A DNA stretch of 64,000 nucleotides from Ga0077536 sp943370145 (GTDB lineage: Bacteria; Pseudomonadota; Gammaproteobacteria; Ga0077536). Shown here piece after piece: positions 9,019 through 18,102 of the stretch (position 1 is the first letter of the stretch; the number at the start of each line of letters is the position of its first letter). Location of the stretch: assembly GCA_943370145.1 (NCBI GenBank), contig CALRPY020000011.1, positions 1 through 64,000 of the forward strand, written 5' to 3'. Under the pieces are notes generated by a model. The model saw nothing but the letters and a program-made list of their open reading frames with translations, was not told the DNA's origin and searched no databases. The translations under genes and the position numbers were made by a program.

Positions 9019-9394
9019 CGTCGCGAGTATTCACAAGGCCGCGTCGATGTTCTGCGTCAATTGAGACCAGCACGAGGCCGCGATTCGCTGATGACATCGG
9101 CCTCGATTTCGGCATCAGCGCGTAAAGGGCGCACGTGAGCCTCTACCGCAACACGGTGCTCCAGCGATCCAAGCGCTGACCGTGCAACGACTTTTCCGGC
9201 AAGGCAGCCGCGCTGCGTCCGATGGCGTGTGAAGCGCGGTCAATATCGCGGCCGTTTTTGCAAGAGCTTTTCACGGCCTCGTCGACGTCCTGATTCGCCC
9301 AGACCGCCCACCTCACGCCGCCTAGGATGCCGCCGACCGGCTGGTATGCAGCCAGTTCCGTCCACGGGAGGCTCACATCGCAGCGAACACGCCA
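9019..9394. other. Divergent intergenic region between relaxase and transfer operon
   Basis: About 375 bp separate the minus-strand relaxase operon from the plus-strand transfer operon, so promoters for both directions must lie here or close by. A short minus-strand frame (9143-9376) has no ribosome site. oriT is often next to a relaxase gene in such elements, but I see no convincing nick-site hairpin, so that remains inference. Confidence 0.4.
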
Positions 9395-9976
9395 CTGCGC
9401 CGAACGAGGCGAAGTCAGGGGATCGGCCTCGCGCTGTTCGCCCTGCTCGCCAGCGGTGCGGCGCGCGCGTGCTGGGACGAGGCCGCGGCCCGTTACGGCG
9501 TCGACAGCCGCTTGCTGTACGCCATCGCCCGCGTCGAATCGAACCTCGATCCGCGTGCCGTCGGTCGCAACCGGGACGGCTCACGCGACATCGGACTCAT
9601 GCAGATCAACTCGTCCTGGCTCCCGAAGCTCGCCGCGCACGGCATTCCGGAGCAGCGGCTGTTCGACGCCTGCACCAGCATCGAAGTGGGCGCCTGGATC
9701 CTCGCCGGCAACTTCCGGCGCATGGGTTACACCTGGGAGGCGGTCGGCGCCTACAACGCCCGCAACCCGCTCCGGCGCCAGGCCTATGCACGACGCGTTC
9801 ATCGCGAGCTCCTCGCGACGACAGGCGAGAGCAGCGATCTCCACTTGTCGGCTAGCAAAACGAAGGACGCGCCTTCGTTGGCGCGCCAGACACCAACCGC
9901 ACCCGGATCCGGTGCGCGGCAATTCGATGCGCGCCAAGAGCGCACCAATCTTAGTTCCCTGTCCCTCAACCCCTGA
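9395..9976 (+). CDS. Periplasmic lytic transglycosylase (SLT family, VirB1-like)
   Basis: The protein opens a hole in peptidoglycan for the transfer apparatus. After a signal peptide (GLALFALLASGAARA then CWDEAA) come SLT motifs: YAIARVESNLDP with the catalytic Glu in the ES pair, GLMQINSSWL, and VGAYNAR. The frame has no ATG, GTG or TTG in a good position before the signal peptide. A CTG at 9395 would give a clean signal sequence, and a GGGAGG lies about 24 bp upstream. The start is therefore uncertain; the TTG at 9512 would lose both the signal and part of the fold. It is the first gene of the transfer operon. Confidence 0.8.
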   Translation: MRRTRRSQGIGLALFALLASGAARACWDEAAARYGVDSRLLYAIARVESNLDPRAVGRNRDGSRDIGLMQINSSWLPKLAAHGIPEQRLFDACTSIEVGAWILAGNFRRMGYTWEAVGAYNARNPLRRQAYARRVHRELLATTGESSDLHLSASKTKDAPSLARQTPTAPGSGARQFDARQERTNLSSLSLNP

Positions 9977-9993
9977 ACGTTCCGGAGAATCCC

Positions 9994-10290
9994 GTGATCC
10001 CTACTCCCCGTATCGCTGGCCTGCTCGCCACCACGCTGCTGCTCGGACTCTGCGCCGGCTCGGCCTTTGCCGGCACCACCGGCTCCGAGTTCCAGAGCAT
10101 GTACACGACGCTGCTCAACTGGGCGACCGGCTACCTCGGCAAGGCCATCGCCGTGGCAGCCTTCATTCTTGGGGCCGGCATCGGCGTCGCCCGCTCCTCG
10201 CCGATCCCGGCGCTCGGCGGCGTCGTGTTCGCGCTCTTCATGGTCTACGTGCCGACGATCATCGATTCGATCATGACAGCGACCATCTAA
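9994..10290 (+). CDS. traA: TraA-like pilin candidate
   Basis: The 98-residue product starts at a GTG preceded by GGAG. It has a signal sequence (LLATTLLLGLCAGSAFAG), a short polar part and two hydrophobic segments (YLGKAIAVAAFILGAGIGV and ALGGVVFALFMVYVPTII). That two-helix layout is typical of F-type pilins and related VirB2/TrbC proteins. Its position immediately before traL matches the F operon order traA-traL-traE. Sequence identity to known pilins cannot be judged here. Confidence 0.75.
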   Translation: MIPTPRIAGLLATTLLLGLCAGSAFAGTTGSEFQSMYTTLLNWATGYLGKAIAVAAFILGAGIGVARSSPIPALGGVVFALFMVYVPTIIDSIMTATI

Positions 10291-10300
10291 GGCGACGTCC

Positions 10301-10591
10301 GTGAGCGAGCTTGCCCTCGAGATCCCACGCCGTCTCAACGATCCGCCCCGCATGTTCTGGTGGGAGATCGACGTCGCGCTGCTGTTCCTGGCGGCCGTAC
10401 TCGCCGGTCTGGTCAGCGGCTTCTTCGTCAGCGGATGCGCGGTCGGCGTCCTCGTCGCCTGGGCCTATGGCAAGGCGAAGTCGGGTGAGCATCCGGCCTT
10501 CGCCCTGCATCTCGTCTACTGGCATCTGCCGGGCGCGGTGTCGGGCCTGAAGCGCACCCCGCCGTCCCATCTGCGCGAGCTGGTGGGATGA
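10301..10591 (+). CDS. traL: Conjugative pilus assembly protein TraL
   Basis: The 96-residue membrane protein starts at a GTG. It carries the TraL hallmark N-terminal part (RRLNDPPRMFWWEIDVALL) and one long hydrophobic region (FLAAVLAGLVSGFFVSG). Family length is about 90-105 aa. TraL is an inner-membrane component needed for F pilus assembly. Its stop overlaps the start of traE by 4 bp (ATGA). Confidence 0.88.
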   Translation: MSELALEIPRRLNDPPRMFWWEIDVALLFLAAVLAGLVSGFFVSGCAVGVLVAWAYGKAKSGEHPAFALHLVYWHLPGAVSGLKRTPPSHLRELVG

Positions 10592-11223
10592 GGCTCGAAT
10601 GGCTGCGCGCCGATCTGGCCGGCACCCGCCGCGCCACCGCCTTCCTCGCACTGCTGCTCGTGGCGTCGCTGCTCGCAACCCTGACGCTGGCCGTGGTGGC
10701 ACTGCGTCAGGCGGGTCGCGAGCGGGTTGTGCTGGTGCCGCCGGTCGTGAACAAGAGCTTCTGGGTCGAGACCGGGCGCGCGAGTCCGGAGTACCTCGAG
10801 CAAATGGGGTATTTCCTGGCGCAGCTGACGCTAAACGTCACACCGCAGAGCGTCGAGCACCAGGCACAGGTCCTGCTGCGCTACGCGGCGCCCGCGGCCT
10901 ACGGCGATCTGCGCACGACGATGCTGTCGACCGCGGAGCGCGTGAAGCGCGACGGCGCCTCCACCGTGTTCAGTCCTCGGGATCTGCTCGTCGACGAGGC
11001 GACCCAGCGCGTCGGCCTGCGCGGACTGCTCACAACCTTCATCAGCGACCGGCGGGTCTCCGAGATCTCGAAGGGCTATGTCATCGAGCTCGAGTACTCC
11101 GCCGGCCGGATCTTTCTCAAATCCTTCCGCGAGACCAATCCCAATGATCCGCTCGAAACCCAGGCGCGGCCCGCGGCACCTGCTGCCGGCCTTGCCGATC
11201 CTGCTGTCCCCGCTGCTCGCTGA
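10588..11223 (+). CDS. traE: Conjugative transfer protein TraE (VirB5/VirB8-like role)
   Basis: The 211-residue product has an N-terminal transmembrane segment (TAFLALLLVASLLATLTLAVVAL read in part) followed by a periplasmic domain that includes KSFWVETGRASPEYLEQMG, typical of TraE. TraE bridges the inner membrane and the TraK/TraB core of F-type systems. Start overlaps traL. The last 80 bp overlap the beginning of traK in another frame, which is a longer overlap than elsewhere in the operon. Confidence 0.88.
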   Translation: MRLEWLRADLAGTRRATAFLALLLVASLLATLTLAVVALRQAGRERVVLVPPVVNKSFWVETGRASPEYLEQMGYFLAQLTLNVTPQSVEHQAQVLLRYAAPAAYGDLRTTMLSTAERVKRDGASTVFSPRDLLVDEATQRVGLRGLLTTFISDRRVSEISKGYVIELEYSAGRIFLKSFRETNPNDPLETQARPAAPAAGLADPAVPAAR

Positions 11224-11881
11224 GCAGGCCTGTGCGCTGCAGATCCTCGACGCGCGTGATGGCGCGACCGTGGTCGCCAAGCTGTCTCGTCAGGAGATCA
11301 CCCGGATCCGCTTCGAGCATTCGCGGGTGCGGAAGGTCACGGGCAACGCCGGCGAGTTCGTGCTGGACAAAGACGACGAGCGCGGCGAGGTGTTCATCCG
11401 CCCGACCGATCCGACGACGAGCAAGCCGGTAAACCTTTTCATCAGCTCGGACCAGGCGACGGTCGCCCTGCTCCTGCAGCCGGTCGACCTGCCCGGGGAC
11501 TCGATCGTGATCCGCGAGCCCAGCCCCTCCCGCGACGCCCCCTCGCGTCTCGAAGCGAGCGGGCAGCACGTGCGCACGATGAAGAACCTGCTGCTCGCGC
11601 TGGCCGACGACAGCCTGCCCGAGGACATGACGGTGCAAGAGCCCGGCCGCGAGATCGCGCTCTGGCCCGGCACCCGCTTCACGCTGCAGCGGGCACTGGT
11701 GGGCACCCACCTCGTCGCCGAGAAGTTCCTGCTGAGCAACACTGGCACCGCTGTACGCGAGCTTCCCGAGCTGGCGTTCTTCAAGCGCGGCGTGATGGCG
11801 ATCAGCATCGAACGGCCGAGCCTCGCGCCCGGCGAGAGCAGCTCGGTGTTCGTGATCCGCGAGCGGGGCAACCATGACTGA
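11144..11881 (+). CDS. traK: Secretin-like outer-membrane core protein TraK
   Basis: The product is 245 residues from an ATG inside the end of traE, chosen because a signal peptide follows directly (PRHLLPALPILLSPLLAEQA, cut near ACA). The mature part begins QILDARDGATVVAKLSRQEI, the usual start of TraK/VirB9-type proteins. It forms the outer-membrane core ring with TraV and TraB. A longer upstream frame exists but would displace the signal peptide. Confidence 0.88.
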   Translation: MIRSKPRRGPRHLLPALPILLSPLLAEQACALQILDARDGATVVAKLSRQEITRIRFEHSRVRKVTGNAGEFVLDKDDERGEVFIRPTDPTTSKPVNLFISSDQATVALLLQPVDLPGDSIVIREPSPSRDAPSRLEASGQHVRTMKNLLLALADDSLPEDMTVQEPGREIALWPGTRFTLQRALVGTHLVAEKFLLSNTGTAVRELPELAFFKRGVMAISIERPSLAPGESSSVFVIRERGNHD

Positions 11882-13205
11882 GCGCGGCACGACAACGAGC
11901 GCCGAACGCATCAAGCGCCGCCAGTACCTGCTGCTCGCCGGGATCGGCGGAGGCGTTCTCCTCGGCACACTGCTGCTCGTCTCGCTGACGAGTCCGCCGG
12001 ACGATCGCGCGCCACCCTCGAAGCCCGTCTCGACGAACATCCTGGCACCGGGAGCGCAGGTCGATCCGCGGGACGCCTGGCGGGGCCAGGCCGACGCTCA
12101 GCTGAAGGCCATCGAGCAGCACTCGCGCGATCTGCGCCGACGCGACGAGGATCTGGAAGCGCAGAGCGAGGCGATGCTGAAGCGCCTCGAACAACTGGAG
12201 GCCACCGGCAAAGCGACTTCCGTCGATCCGCTGGCCGGCAGCGGCCTGACGCCCCTGCCACCACCGCCGATCTCCATGCCCGCAGCCCGCCCGAACTTCG
12301 GCCCGGATCCCGTCCAGCCTGGCACGAGCGCCAATCCGCCGCCGGTCCTGCCGCCGCTGCCGCCACCGCGGGCGAATGACCCCGGCGCCCTCGCGGCAGT
12401 ACCCGGCAGCATCGTCAGCATCACGCTGAGCGCGCCGGTAACCCAATCATCCAAAGGCAAGGGTCCCTCGGCGCCTGCGCCCCGCGACACGCGCCACTAT
12501 CTGCCGAGCGGCAGCTTCACGCGGGCACTGCTGCTGGGCGGTCTCGACGCACCGACGGGCGGCCAGTCCCAGCGCAACCCACAGCCAGTGCTGCTGCGGC
12601 TGATGGATCACGCCGTCCTGCCAAACCAGTTCCGGGGACGAGTCCGGGAGTGCTTCGTCGTCGGGGCCGGCTATGGCGACGTCAGTGCCGAGCGCGCCTA
12701 CATCCGGACCGAGTCGCTGTCCTGCGTGACCCGCGACGGCAAGGCCATCGACGTCGCGATCAAGGGTTATGTCGCGGGCGAGGACGGCAAGGCCGGCATG
12801 CGGGGCCGACTCGTCTCGAAGCAGGGGCAGATCCTCGCCAACGCGCTGCTCGCCGGGGTCGCGAGCGGGATCGGGACGGCCTTCCAGCAAAGCGCGACGA
12901 CGCTCTCGGTCTCGCCGCTCGGCACCACCGGCACGGTCGATCCGAACCGTCAGCTCCAGGCGGGCCTCGGCGCCGGCGTCGGCAAGGCCCTCGATCGCCT
13001 CGCCCAGTACTACATCACCCTCGCCGAGAAAGTCTTTCCGGTCATCGAAGTCGATGCGGGACGCCAGGTCGACGTCGTGCTGACCCAGGGCATCGCCCTG
13101 CCGGCGCCGCTCGACGACGCCGCACTCGACGAACTTACCTACCCGCAACTCGCGCGCCGCGCGAGCACCTCGAGGAGAACGCAGGATGAACATGAAGAGG
13201 ATTGA
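11874..13205 (+). CDS. traB: Type IV secretion core protein TraB (VirB10-like)
   Basis: The 443-residue product has an N-terminal cytoplasmic piece, one membrane helix (YLLLAGIGGGVLLGTLLLVSL), a coiled stretch (KAIEQHSRDLRRRDEDLEAQ), a proline-rich periplasmic linker (about residues 120-175) and a C-terminal VirB10-type beta barrel containing DHAVLPNQFRGRVRECFVVG. TraB spans the envelope and links the TraK/TraV core to the inner-membrane ATPases. It overlaps traK by 8 bp and the next gene by 20 bp. Confidence 0.9.
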   Translation: MTERGTTTSAERIKRRQYLLLAGIGGGVLLGTLLLVSLTSPPDDRAPPSKPVSTNILAPGAQVDPRDAWRGQADAQLKAIEQHSRDLRRRDEDLEAQSEAMLKRLEQLEATGKATSVDPLAGSGLTPLPPPPISMPAARPNFGPDPVQPGTSANPPPVLPPLPPPRANDPGALAAVPGSIVSITLSAPVTQSSKGKGPSAPAPRDTRHYLPSGSFTRALLLGGLDAPTGGQSQRNPQPVLLRLMDHAVLPNQFRGRVRECFVVGAGYGDVSAERAYIRTESLSCVTRDGKAIDVAIKGYVAGEDGKAGMRGRLVSKQGQILANALLAGVASGIGTAFQQSATTLSVSPLGTTGTVDPNRQLQAGLGAGVGKALDRLAQYYITLAEKVFPVIEVDAGRQVDVVLTQGIALPAPLDDAALDELTYPQLARRASTSRRTQDEHEED

Positions 13206-14022
13206 TCTGTCGCTACCCATCGCCGGGATCGCGCTCGCGCTGAGCCAGGTGCCCGCCGCGAGCGCCGAGAACCTGGCAGGCCGTCCGACCATCGACGCGG
13301 CGCAAGTCCGCCCCGCCGAGCCATCAGAAGGTATCGACACAGCAACACTGGGCTCGCGCCTGAAGACGCTCTACCCGTCGACGCGCTTCGGCGACATCCG
13401 CGAGACCGAGTGGCCTGGCGTCTTCGAGGTCGTGATGGGGGCGAACCTCGCCTACGTCGACGACAGCGGCCGGTACTTCCTGTTCGGTCACCTGTACGAC
13501 ATGAGCGCGCAGCGCGATCTGAGCGCCGAGCGCAAGGATCGCCTCTCGCTCGTCGACTTCTCGACGCTGCCGCTCGCGGACGCGATGAAGGAAGTCCGCG
13601 GCAACGGCTCCCGGGTGCTCGCCGTCTTCAGCGATCCGGACTGCCCCTACTGCCGGAAGCTCGAGGACGAGTTGCGCGGGCTCACCGACGTCACGATCCA
13701 CACCTTCCTGATGCCGCTCTCGAGCCTGCACCCGGAGGCGACCCGCAAGGCCGTCTCCGTCTGGTGTGCGAGGAACCGCCTCGGCGCCTGGCAGGCGCTG
13801 ATGCTCCGCGACGTGACGCCGCCCGTCGCCGACTGCCCGAACCCCGTCTCGCGCAACGTCGCGCTCGGCGAGCGGCTGGGGATCCACGGCACGCCGACCC
13901 TGATCTCCGGCGACGGCCGCCTCCTCCCCGGCGCCGCAAGCCGCGAGGAGATCGAGCTCTGGCTGGCCCGCTCCACCGCGAGCGCGCATGGATCCGTCAA
14001 CGGCGGACCGATGCCCCGATGA
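13186..14022 (+). CDS. dsbC: DsbC-like thiol-disulfide isomerase of the transfer system
   Basis: The 278-residue product has a signal peptide (LPIAGIALALSQVPAASA). Its N-terminal dimerization-like region is SRLKTLYPSTRFGDIRET. A thioredoxin fold carries CPYC at residues 153-156 and the cis-Pro loop GTPTLI. It probably isomerizes disulfides in cysteine-rich exported Tra proteins such as TraN and TraU. A dsbC gene within the tra operon is typical of SXT and IncA/C elements. The stop overlaps the traV start (ATGA). Confidence 0.9.
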   Translation: MNMKRIDLSLPIAGIALALSQVPAASAENLAGRPTIDAAQVRPAEPSEGIDTATLGSRLKTLYPSTRFGDIRETEWPGVFEVVMGANLAYVDDSGRYFLFGHLYDMSAQRDLSAERKDRLSLVDFSTLPLADAMKEVRGNGSRVLAVFSDPDCPYCRKLEDELRGLTDVTIHTFLMPLSSLHPEATRKAVSVWCARNRLGAWQALMLRDVTPPVADCPNPVSRNVALGERLGIHGTPTLISGDGRLLPGAASREEIELWLARSTASAHGSVNGGPMPR

Positions 14023-14621
14023 GAGACGAGCCCCAAGATGCGCGCATCACTCCGCGCCGCCGGCTGTGGAGGCTACCCGGAGTAGGCGCACTCCTCGCCC
14101 TCACCGGCTGTGCATCGACTCTGTCCGGGATCGGCGGCACAGAGCACTACGCCTGCAAGGCGCCGATCGGCGCGCAGTGCATGTCGGTGTCCGGGGTCTA
14201 TGCGAACGCCGGACTGGGCGCCGCGCAGCTGACGCAGGCAAAGCCACTTCCGCAGGACCTGCCGAAGAACGTCGACGCCCCATACAACGCGACAAATGCA
14301 CCGGCAACATCCCCGGCGCAGTTCTCCAACCAATCAGCCACGCCGAGCAACGGATCGACAACGCCGCTGCGCTCCGCGCCGCGCATCCTGCGGCTCTGGA
14401 TCGCGCCCTGGGAAGATCGCGACGGCGATCTGCACGAAGCCGCGGCGATCCACGTGCTGGTCGACCACGGCCGCTGGCTCATCGAGCACGTGCGCCCCGC
14501 GCGCCAGCAGCCGCCGCCCGGCGTGACGCCGCCGGCAACGCTGCCTGCCGCCGGCAGTCGAGACGCGGCGCCTCCGAGCGGATTCGACACCGACGTCGAT
14601 TCGCTCCCGACCGAGCCCTAA
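14019..14621 (+). CDS. traV: Outer-membrane lipoprotein TraV
   Basis: The 200-residue product has a lipoprotein signal (GVGALLALTGC lipobox). Short cysteine-containing motifs follow: YACKAPIGAQCMSVSGVYAN, typical of TraV. The C-terminal third contains RILRLWIAPWEDRDGDLH, as in SXT-type TraV, and a Pro-rich tail. It anchors the TraK ring to the outer membrane. The start is fixed by the ATGA overlap with dsbC. Confidence 0.88.
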   Translation: MRDEPQDARITPRRRLWRLPGVGALLALTGCASTLSGIGGTEHYACKAPIGAQCMSVSGVYANAGLGAAQLTQAKPLPQDLPKNVDAPYNATNAPATSPAQFSNQSATPSNGSTTPLRSAPRILRLWIAPWEDRDGDLHEAAAIHVLVDHGRWLIEHVRPARQQPPPGVTPPATLPAAGSRDAAPPSGFDTDVDSLPTEP

Positions 14622-14624
14622 GCC

Positions 14625-17183
14625 ATGCCACGCACCCTCTTCGAGGATCTCGAACACGTGTTCCGACACACCCGGCTCGGAGATCTGCTGCGGCCGGCAC
14701 CGCACGGGCCGGCCCAGCACCCCGAGACCGCGAGCTTTGCGCACTGGCTGCCGTATCGGGCGTATCTCGAGGACCGACAGGTCTTCGTCAATCGCGACGC
14801 ACTCGGCTTCTGTCTCGAGTTGCGTCCGCAGTCAGGCGCCGACGAGGAGATGTCGCGGATCCTCGCCGCACTCTACGAGGCCGCCCCGGCGGGCACGGGG
14901 ATCCAGTTCCATCTGCTCGCAAGCCCCGACATCCGCGGGACCCTTGCCGCCTATGCCGCGCTGCGCATGCCGGACGAGCGCGTCCCAGAGTTCGAGGTTC
15001 GCGGCCGCGCCGGCCGGCACAGCAACGTCCATCGCACACTGGCCCGCCGCCGGGTGGGCCACTACCTAGCGGGCGCCCGACACTCGCTGCTGCCGAACCA
15101 GAGCTACCTGCTCCGCAACTTCCGGCTCGTCGCGAGCGTTTGCCTGCCGGGCGGACCAGAGGATCTCGGTCGCATCGACGAGTTGCTGCTGCTGCGGGAG
15201 GGCATGCGCGCGACACTCCATGCGGCGGGGTTTCCTTCGCGTGCCTGGTCGGCCGGCGAGCTCATCAACTGGGTCTCCGCGCTCCTCGATCCGCACCGCC
15301 AGCACGGCGACGGGATCCCCCTGACCTACGATCCGGGCCGGGAACTGCGGGCCCAGATGCTCGATCCGTCGACCATGCTCTCGATCCGCCAGACCGGGAT
15401 CTCGCTCGGCAACCCGCTGGCCGAGGCGCGCGAACTGAGACTCCTGTCGGTCCGCTCGTTCCCGCCGCGATACGCGCTGTGGAACATGGGCAGCCTCATC
15501 GGGGATCTCTACCAGGCGACGCTGCAGTACCCCTGCCCTTTCCTGCTGACGCTCGGCGTCCACGTGCTCGATCCGGAGGCCACGCGCAACTGGGCCTATC
15601 TGAAAGCCGCGCGCGCGACCACCAATGCGACAAGCTACATGGCCCGCTTCCTGCCCGATCTGCAGGAGCGCAAGGCCGACTGGGACATCGTGCTGAAGGC
15701 TATCGACGACGGCCAGCAGCTGGTCGACCTGCACCACCAGCTCGCGCTGTTCGCCCCCGCGCAGGAGATGCCGAGGGCCGAGCAGGCTGCGCGCTCCATC
15801 TTCCGCGCCCGCGGCTTCGAGCTGTCGCGGGACACGATGATGATGAGCCAGGGGCTCATCGGCTCGCTGCCGATGACGATGTCGCCGGCCTTCCACGCGG
15901 ATCTTGCGCGGATGAAGCGGATCAGCACCAAGACCTCGGCGAACGCGGTGCATCTGGCGCCGCTGGTCGCGGAGTGGCAGGGCACCGGCAAGCCGGTGCT
16001 GCTGCTGGGCGGTCGCCGGGGCCAGGTGATGCAGCTCGACGTCTACGACAACCCCGCCGGCAACTACAACGTCGCGATCGCCGGCACCTCAGGCTCGGGC
16101 AAATCCCTGCTCCTGAACGAGATCGCCCTGTCCTATCTGGGCACGGGCGCACGGGTCTGGATCATCGACGTCGGCCGCTCCTACGAGAAGGCCTGCCGCA
16201 ACGTCGGTGGCAGCTTCATCGAGTTCACCGAGCAGGCGGGGATCTGCCTGAACCCCTTCAGCTTCGTCGACGACATCGACGAGGACATGGAGCTGCTGCA
16301 GCCCCTGCTTGCGCAGATGGTCTCGCCGCGCGAGGCCATGGAGGGTTTCCAGTACTCGACCCTGGGGGCGGCCATCAAGAAGGTCTGGAAGCGCCTCGGC
16401 CGGCGCATGACGGTCACCGACATCCACGCGCTCCTCGCCTCCGGCCGCCTCGACGACGAAGAAGGCAGTCATGCCGAGGGCGATCGCCGCCTGAAGGATC
16501 TGGCCGCGATGCTGCTGCCCTACACCCGCGAGGGCGCCTACGGCAAATACTTCGACGGCGAGGCGACGATCGACTTCGACGCCGACTTCATCGTGCTCGA
16601 GCTCGAGGAGCTAAAGGCAAAGAAGGATCTGCAGACCGTGGTGCTGCTGATGGTGATGTACCGGATCACCCGCGAGATGTACTTCTCGCGCGAGCGCAAG
16701 AAGATCGTGATCATCGACGAGGCCTGGGATCTGCTGTCGGGCGGCGCGACCGCCGAGTTCATCGAAGCCGGCTACCGCCGCGCCCGCAAGTACAAGGGCT
16801 CCTTCATGTCTGCCACGCAGGGCGTGGACGACTATTACCGCAACCCCGCGGCGAAGGCCGCGCTCGACAATTCGGACTGGATGTTCCTGCTGCGCCAGAA
16901 GCCCGAGTCCATAGAGATGATGGACAAGCTCGGCCAGATCACGATGGACGACTCGATGAAGCGGCTCCTGCAGTCGCTGCGCACGGAGCACGGTGCCTAC
17001 TCCGAGGTGTTCATCCACTCCCCGGCCGGGAACGGCATCGGACGACTCATCGTCGACCCGTACAGCCTGCTGCTCTTCTCGAGCCGCCCCGAGGACTTCA
17101 GCGCAATTGGCGCGAAGCGAGCGCTCGGGCTCGGTGTGTCCGACGCCATCGACGCAGTGCTCGAGGACCGGGGGCTCACGTGA
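14625..17183 (+). CDS. traC: Pilus assembly ATPase TraC (VirB4 family)
   Basis: The 852-residue cytoplasmic ATPase powers pilus assembly. The N-terminal TraC domain is followed by a Walker A (AGTSGSGKSLLLNE, about residues 486-496), a Walker B (KIVIIDEAWDLL, near 692-703) and a VirB4-type end with QSLRTEHGAYSEVF. Length matches SXT and F TraC (about 800-875 aa). It starts 3 bp after traV. Its GTGA end overlaps the start of trbI. Confidence 0.93.
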   Translation: MPRTLFEDLEHVFRHTRLGDLLRPAPHGPAQHPETASFAHWLPYRAYLEDRQVFVNRDALGFCLELRPQSGADEEMSRILAALYEAAPAGTGIQFHLLASPDIRGTLAAYAALRMPDERVPEFEVRGRAGRHSNVHRTLARRRVGHYLAGARHSLLPNQSYLLRNFRLVASVCLPGGPEDLGRIDELLLLREGMRATLHAAGFPSRAWSAGELINWVSALLDPHRQHGDGIPLTYDPGRELRAQMLDPSTMLSIRQTGISLGNPLAEARELRLLSVRSFPPRYALWNMGSLIGDLYQATLQYPCPFLLTLGVHVLDPEATRNWAYLKAARATTNATSYMARFLPDLQERKADWDIVLKAIDDGQQLVDLHHQLALFAPAQEMPRAEQAARSIFRARGFELSRDTMMMSQGLIGSLPMTMSPAFHADLARMKRISTKTSANAVHLAPLVAEWQGTGKPVLLLGGRRGQVMQLDVYDNPAGNYNVAIAGTSGSGKSLLLNEIALSYLGTGARVWIIDVGRSYEKACRNVGGSFIEFTEQAGICLNPFSFVDDIDEDMELLQPLLAQMVSPREAMEGFQYSTLGAAIKKVWKRLGRRMTVTDIHALLASGRLDDEEGSHAEGDRRLKDLAAMLLPYTREGAYGKYFDGEATIDFDADFIVLELEELKAKKDLQTVVLLMVMYRITREMYFSRERKKIVIIDEAWDLLSGGATAEFIEAGYRRARKYKGSFMSATQGVDDYYRNPAAKAALDNSDWMFLLRQKPESIEMMDKLGQITMDDSMKRLLQSLRTEHGAYSEVFIHSPAGNGIGRLIVDPYSLLLFSSRPEDFSAIGAKRALGLGVSDAIDAVLEDRGLT

Positions 17184-17551
17184 CGCGCGCCCGAGTCTGC
17201 TGGCTGCTAGTGCTCAACGTCAGCATCAGTGTCGCAGTCGCCGCCGGCGTCACCCGCCTCCTGCTGCCGTCCGGGGAGGCTTTCGCGACCGTCGACGTCG
17301 CCGAGCTCTATCGCCTGAAGGAAGCCCAAGTCACGGCCCGACTGCTGGACCCTGAGACCACCGACGCCGGACGCGAAGCCGCACTCCGGGAGGCGTCAGG
17401 CTTCGGCGAGGAGCTGATCGCACTGATCGGCCGCCTGCCCGCAGAGTGCCGCTGTCTGATCCTGAGCCGCGGTGCGCTCATCGCCAGCACGCAGGCCGTG
17501 CCCGATCTGACCGCTCGCCTCCGCGAGCAGCTCGGACTTGAAACCGAATGA
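17180..17551 (+). CDS. trbI: TrbI-like transfer protein
   Basis: The 123-residue product starts from a GTG that overlaps the traC stop (GTGA). It has one N-terminal membrane segment (VCWLLVLNVSISVAVAAGV) followed by a periplasmic helical part, the topology of F TrbI. The position between traC and the signal peptidase/traW agrees with the F gene order traC-trbI-traW. F TrbI affects pilus retraction. Sequence identity to the family is modest, so the name rests partly on order. Confidence 0.7.
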   Translation: MTRARVCWLLVLNVSISVAVAAGVTRLLLPSGEAFATVDVAELYRLKEAQVTARLLDPETTDAGREAALREASGFGEELIALIGRLPAECRCLILSRGALIASTQAVPDLTARLREQLGLETE

Positions 17552-18102
17552 TGCACAGCCTCAAAGCGCTAACCACAGGCATCGCCGGAAGCGCCGCAGC
17601 CGGATTCGACGCCAGACTCTTTCACGATCGTCTCCGGCGTCACCTGCGACGCTGGCTCGTCGCCTACCTCCTCGTGCCGCCCGCTTACCTGTGGTTCGAC
17701 GCGCACTACCAGCTCGGGCTCAACGCGACCCGCAGCCTGCCCGACGAGCTGTTCCTCATCGAACGCGGACAGTTCCCGAGCAGAGGCGAGTACGTGGCGT
17801 TCCGCTGGCAAGGTGGCGGTCCCTATTCGGCAGGGACGGTATTCATCAAGACGCTGGCCGGCGTGCCGGGCGACGTCGTCAGCCGCCAAGGCAGCGAGTA
17901 TCTGGTGAACGGCAGGCCGGTGGGGACGGCCAAGCCTGTCAGCCGCGAGGGCGAACTGCTCGCGCCGGGGCCGACCGGTGTATTGCCCGAGCGTCGGTAT
18001 TACGTGGCGGCGTCCCACCCCGACAGCCTCGATTCCCGCTACGCACTGACGGGCTGGATCGACGCGACCCAGATCATCGGACGGGCGCATGCGGTGTTCT
18101 GA
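17548..18102 (+). CDS. Signal peptidase of S26 family (TraF/TrhF type)
   Basis: The 184-residue product has one membrane segment (WLVAYLLVPPAYLWF). The S26 catalytic pair is present: Ser 63 in NATRSLPDELFLI, and Lys 101 in VFIKTLAGVPGD. The DSRYALTGWI box is the usual third conserved element. In SXT and IncH elements a TraF/TrhF-type peptidase in this position matures pilin or other exported Tra proteins. Overlaps trbI and traW by 4 and 14 bp. Confidence 0.88.
   Translation: MMHSLKALTTGIAGSAAAGFDARLFHDRLRRHLRRWLVAYLLVPPAYLWFDAHYQLGLNATRSLPDELFLIERGQFPSRGEYVAFRWQGGGPYSAGTVFIKTLAGVPGDVVSRQGSEYLVNGRPVGTAKPVSREGELLAPGPTGVLPERRYYVAASHPDSLDSRYALTGWIDATQIIGRAHAVF

Noticed and set aside
9143..9376. 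Minus-strand frame of 77 codons between relaxase and transglycosylase
   Set aside because: No ribosome site or family resemblance, and it crosses the region where promoters for both operons must lie.
14625..17183. Possibility that the transfer system is of the PFGI-1 type G class
   Set aside because: Gene order and products (TraL, E, K, B, V, C, W, U, N, F, H, G) are F-type. No type G signature genes were found.
13988..17551. Open frame of 1187 codons on the plus strand
   Set aside because: Most of it is the out-of-frame shadow of traC (very Arg/Pro-rich). Only its last 123 codons, from the GTG at 17180, are a real gene (trbI).
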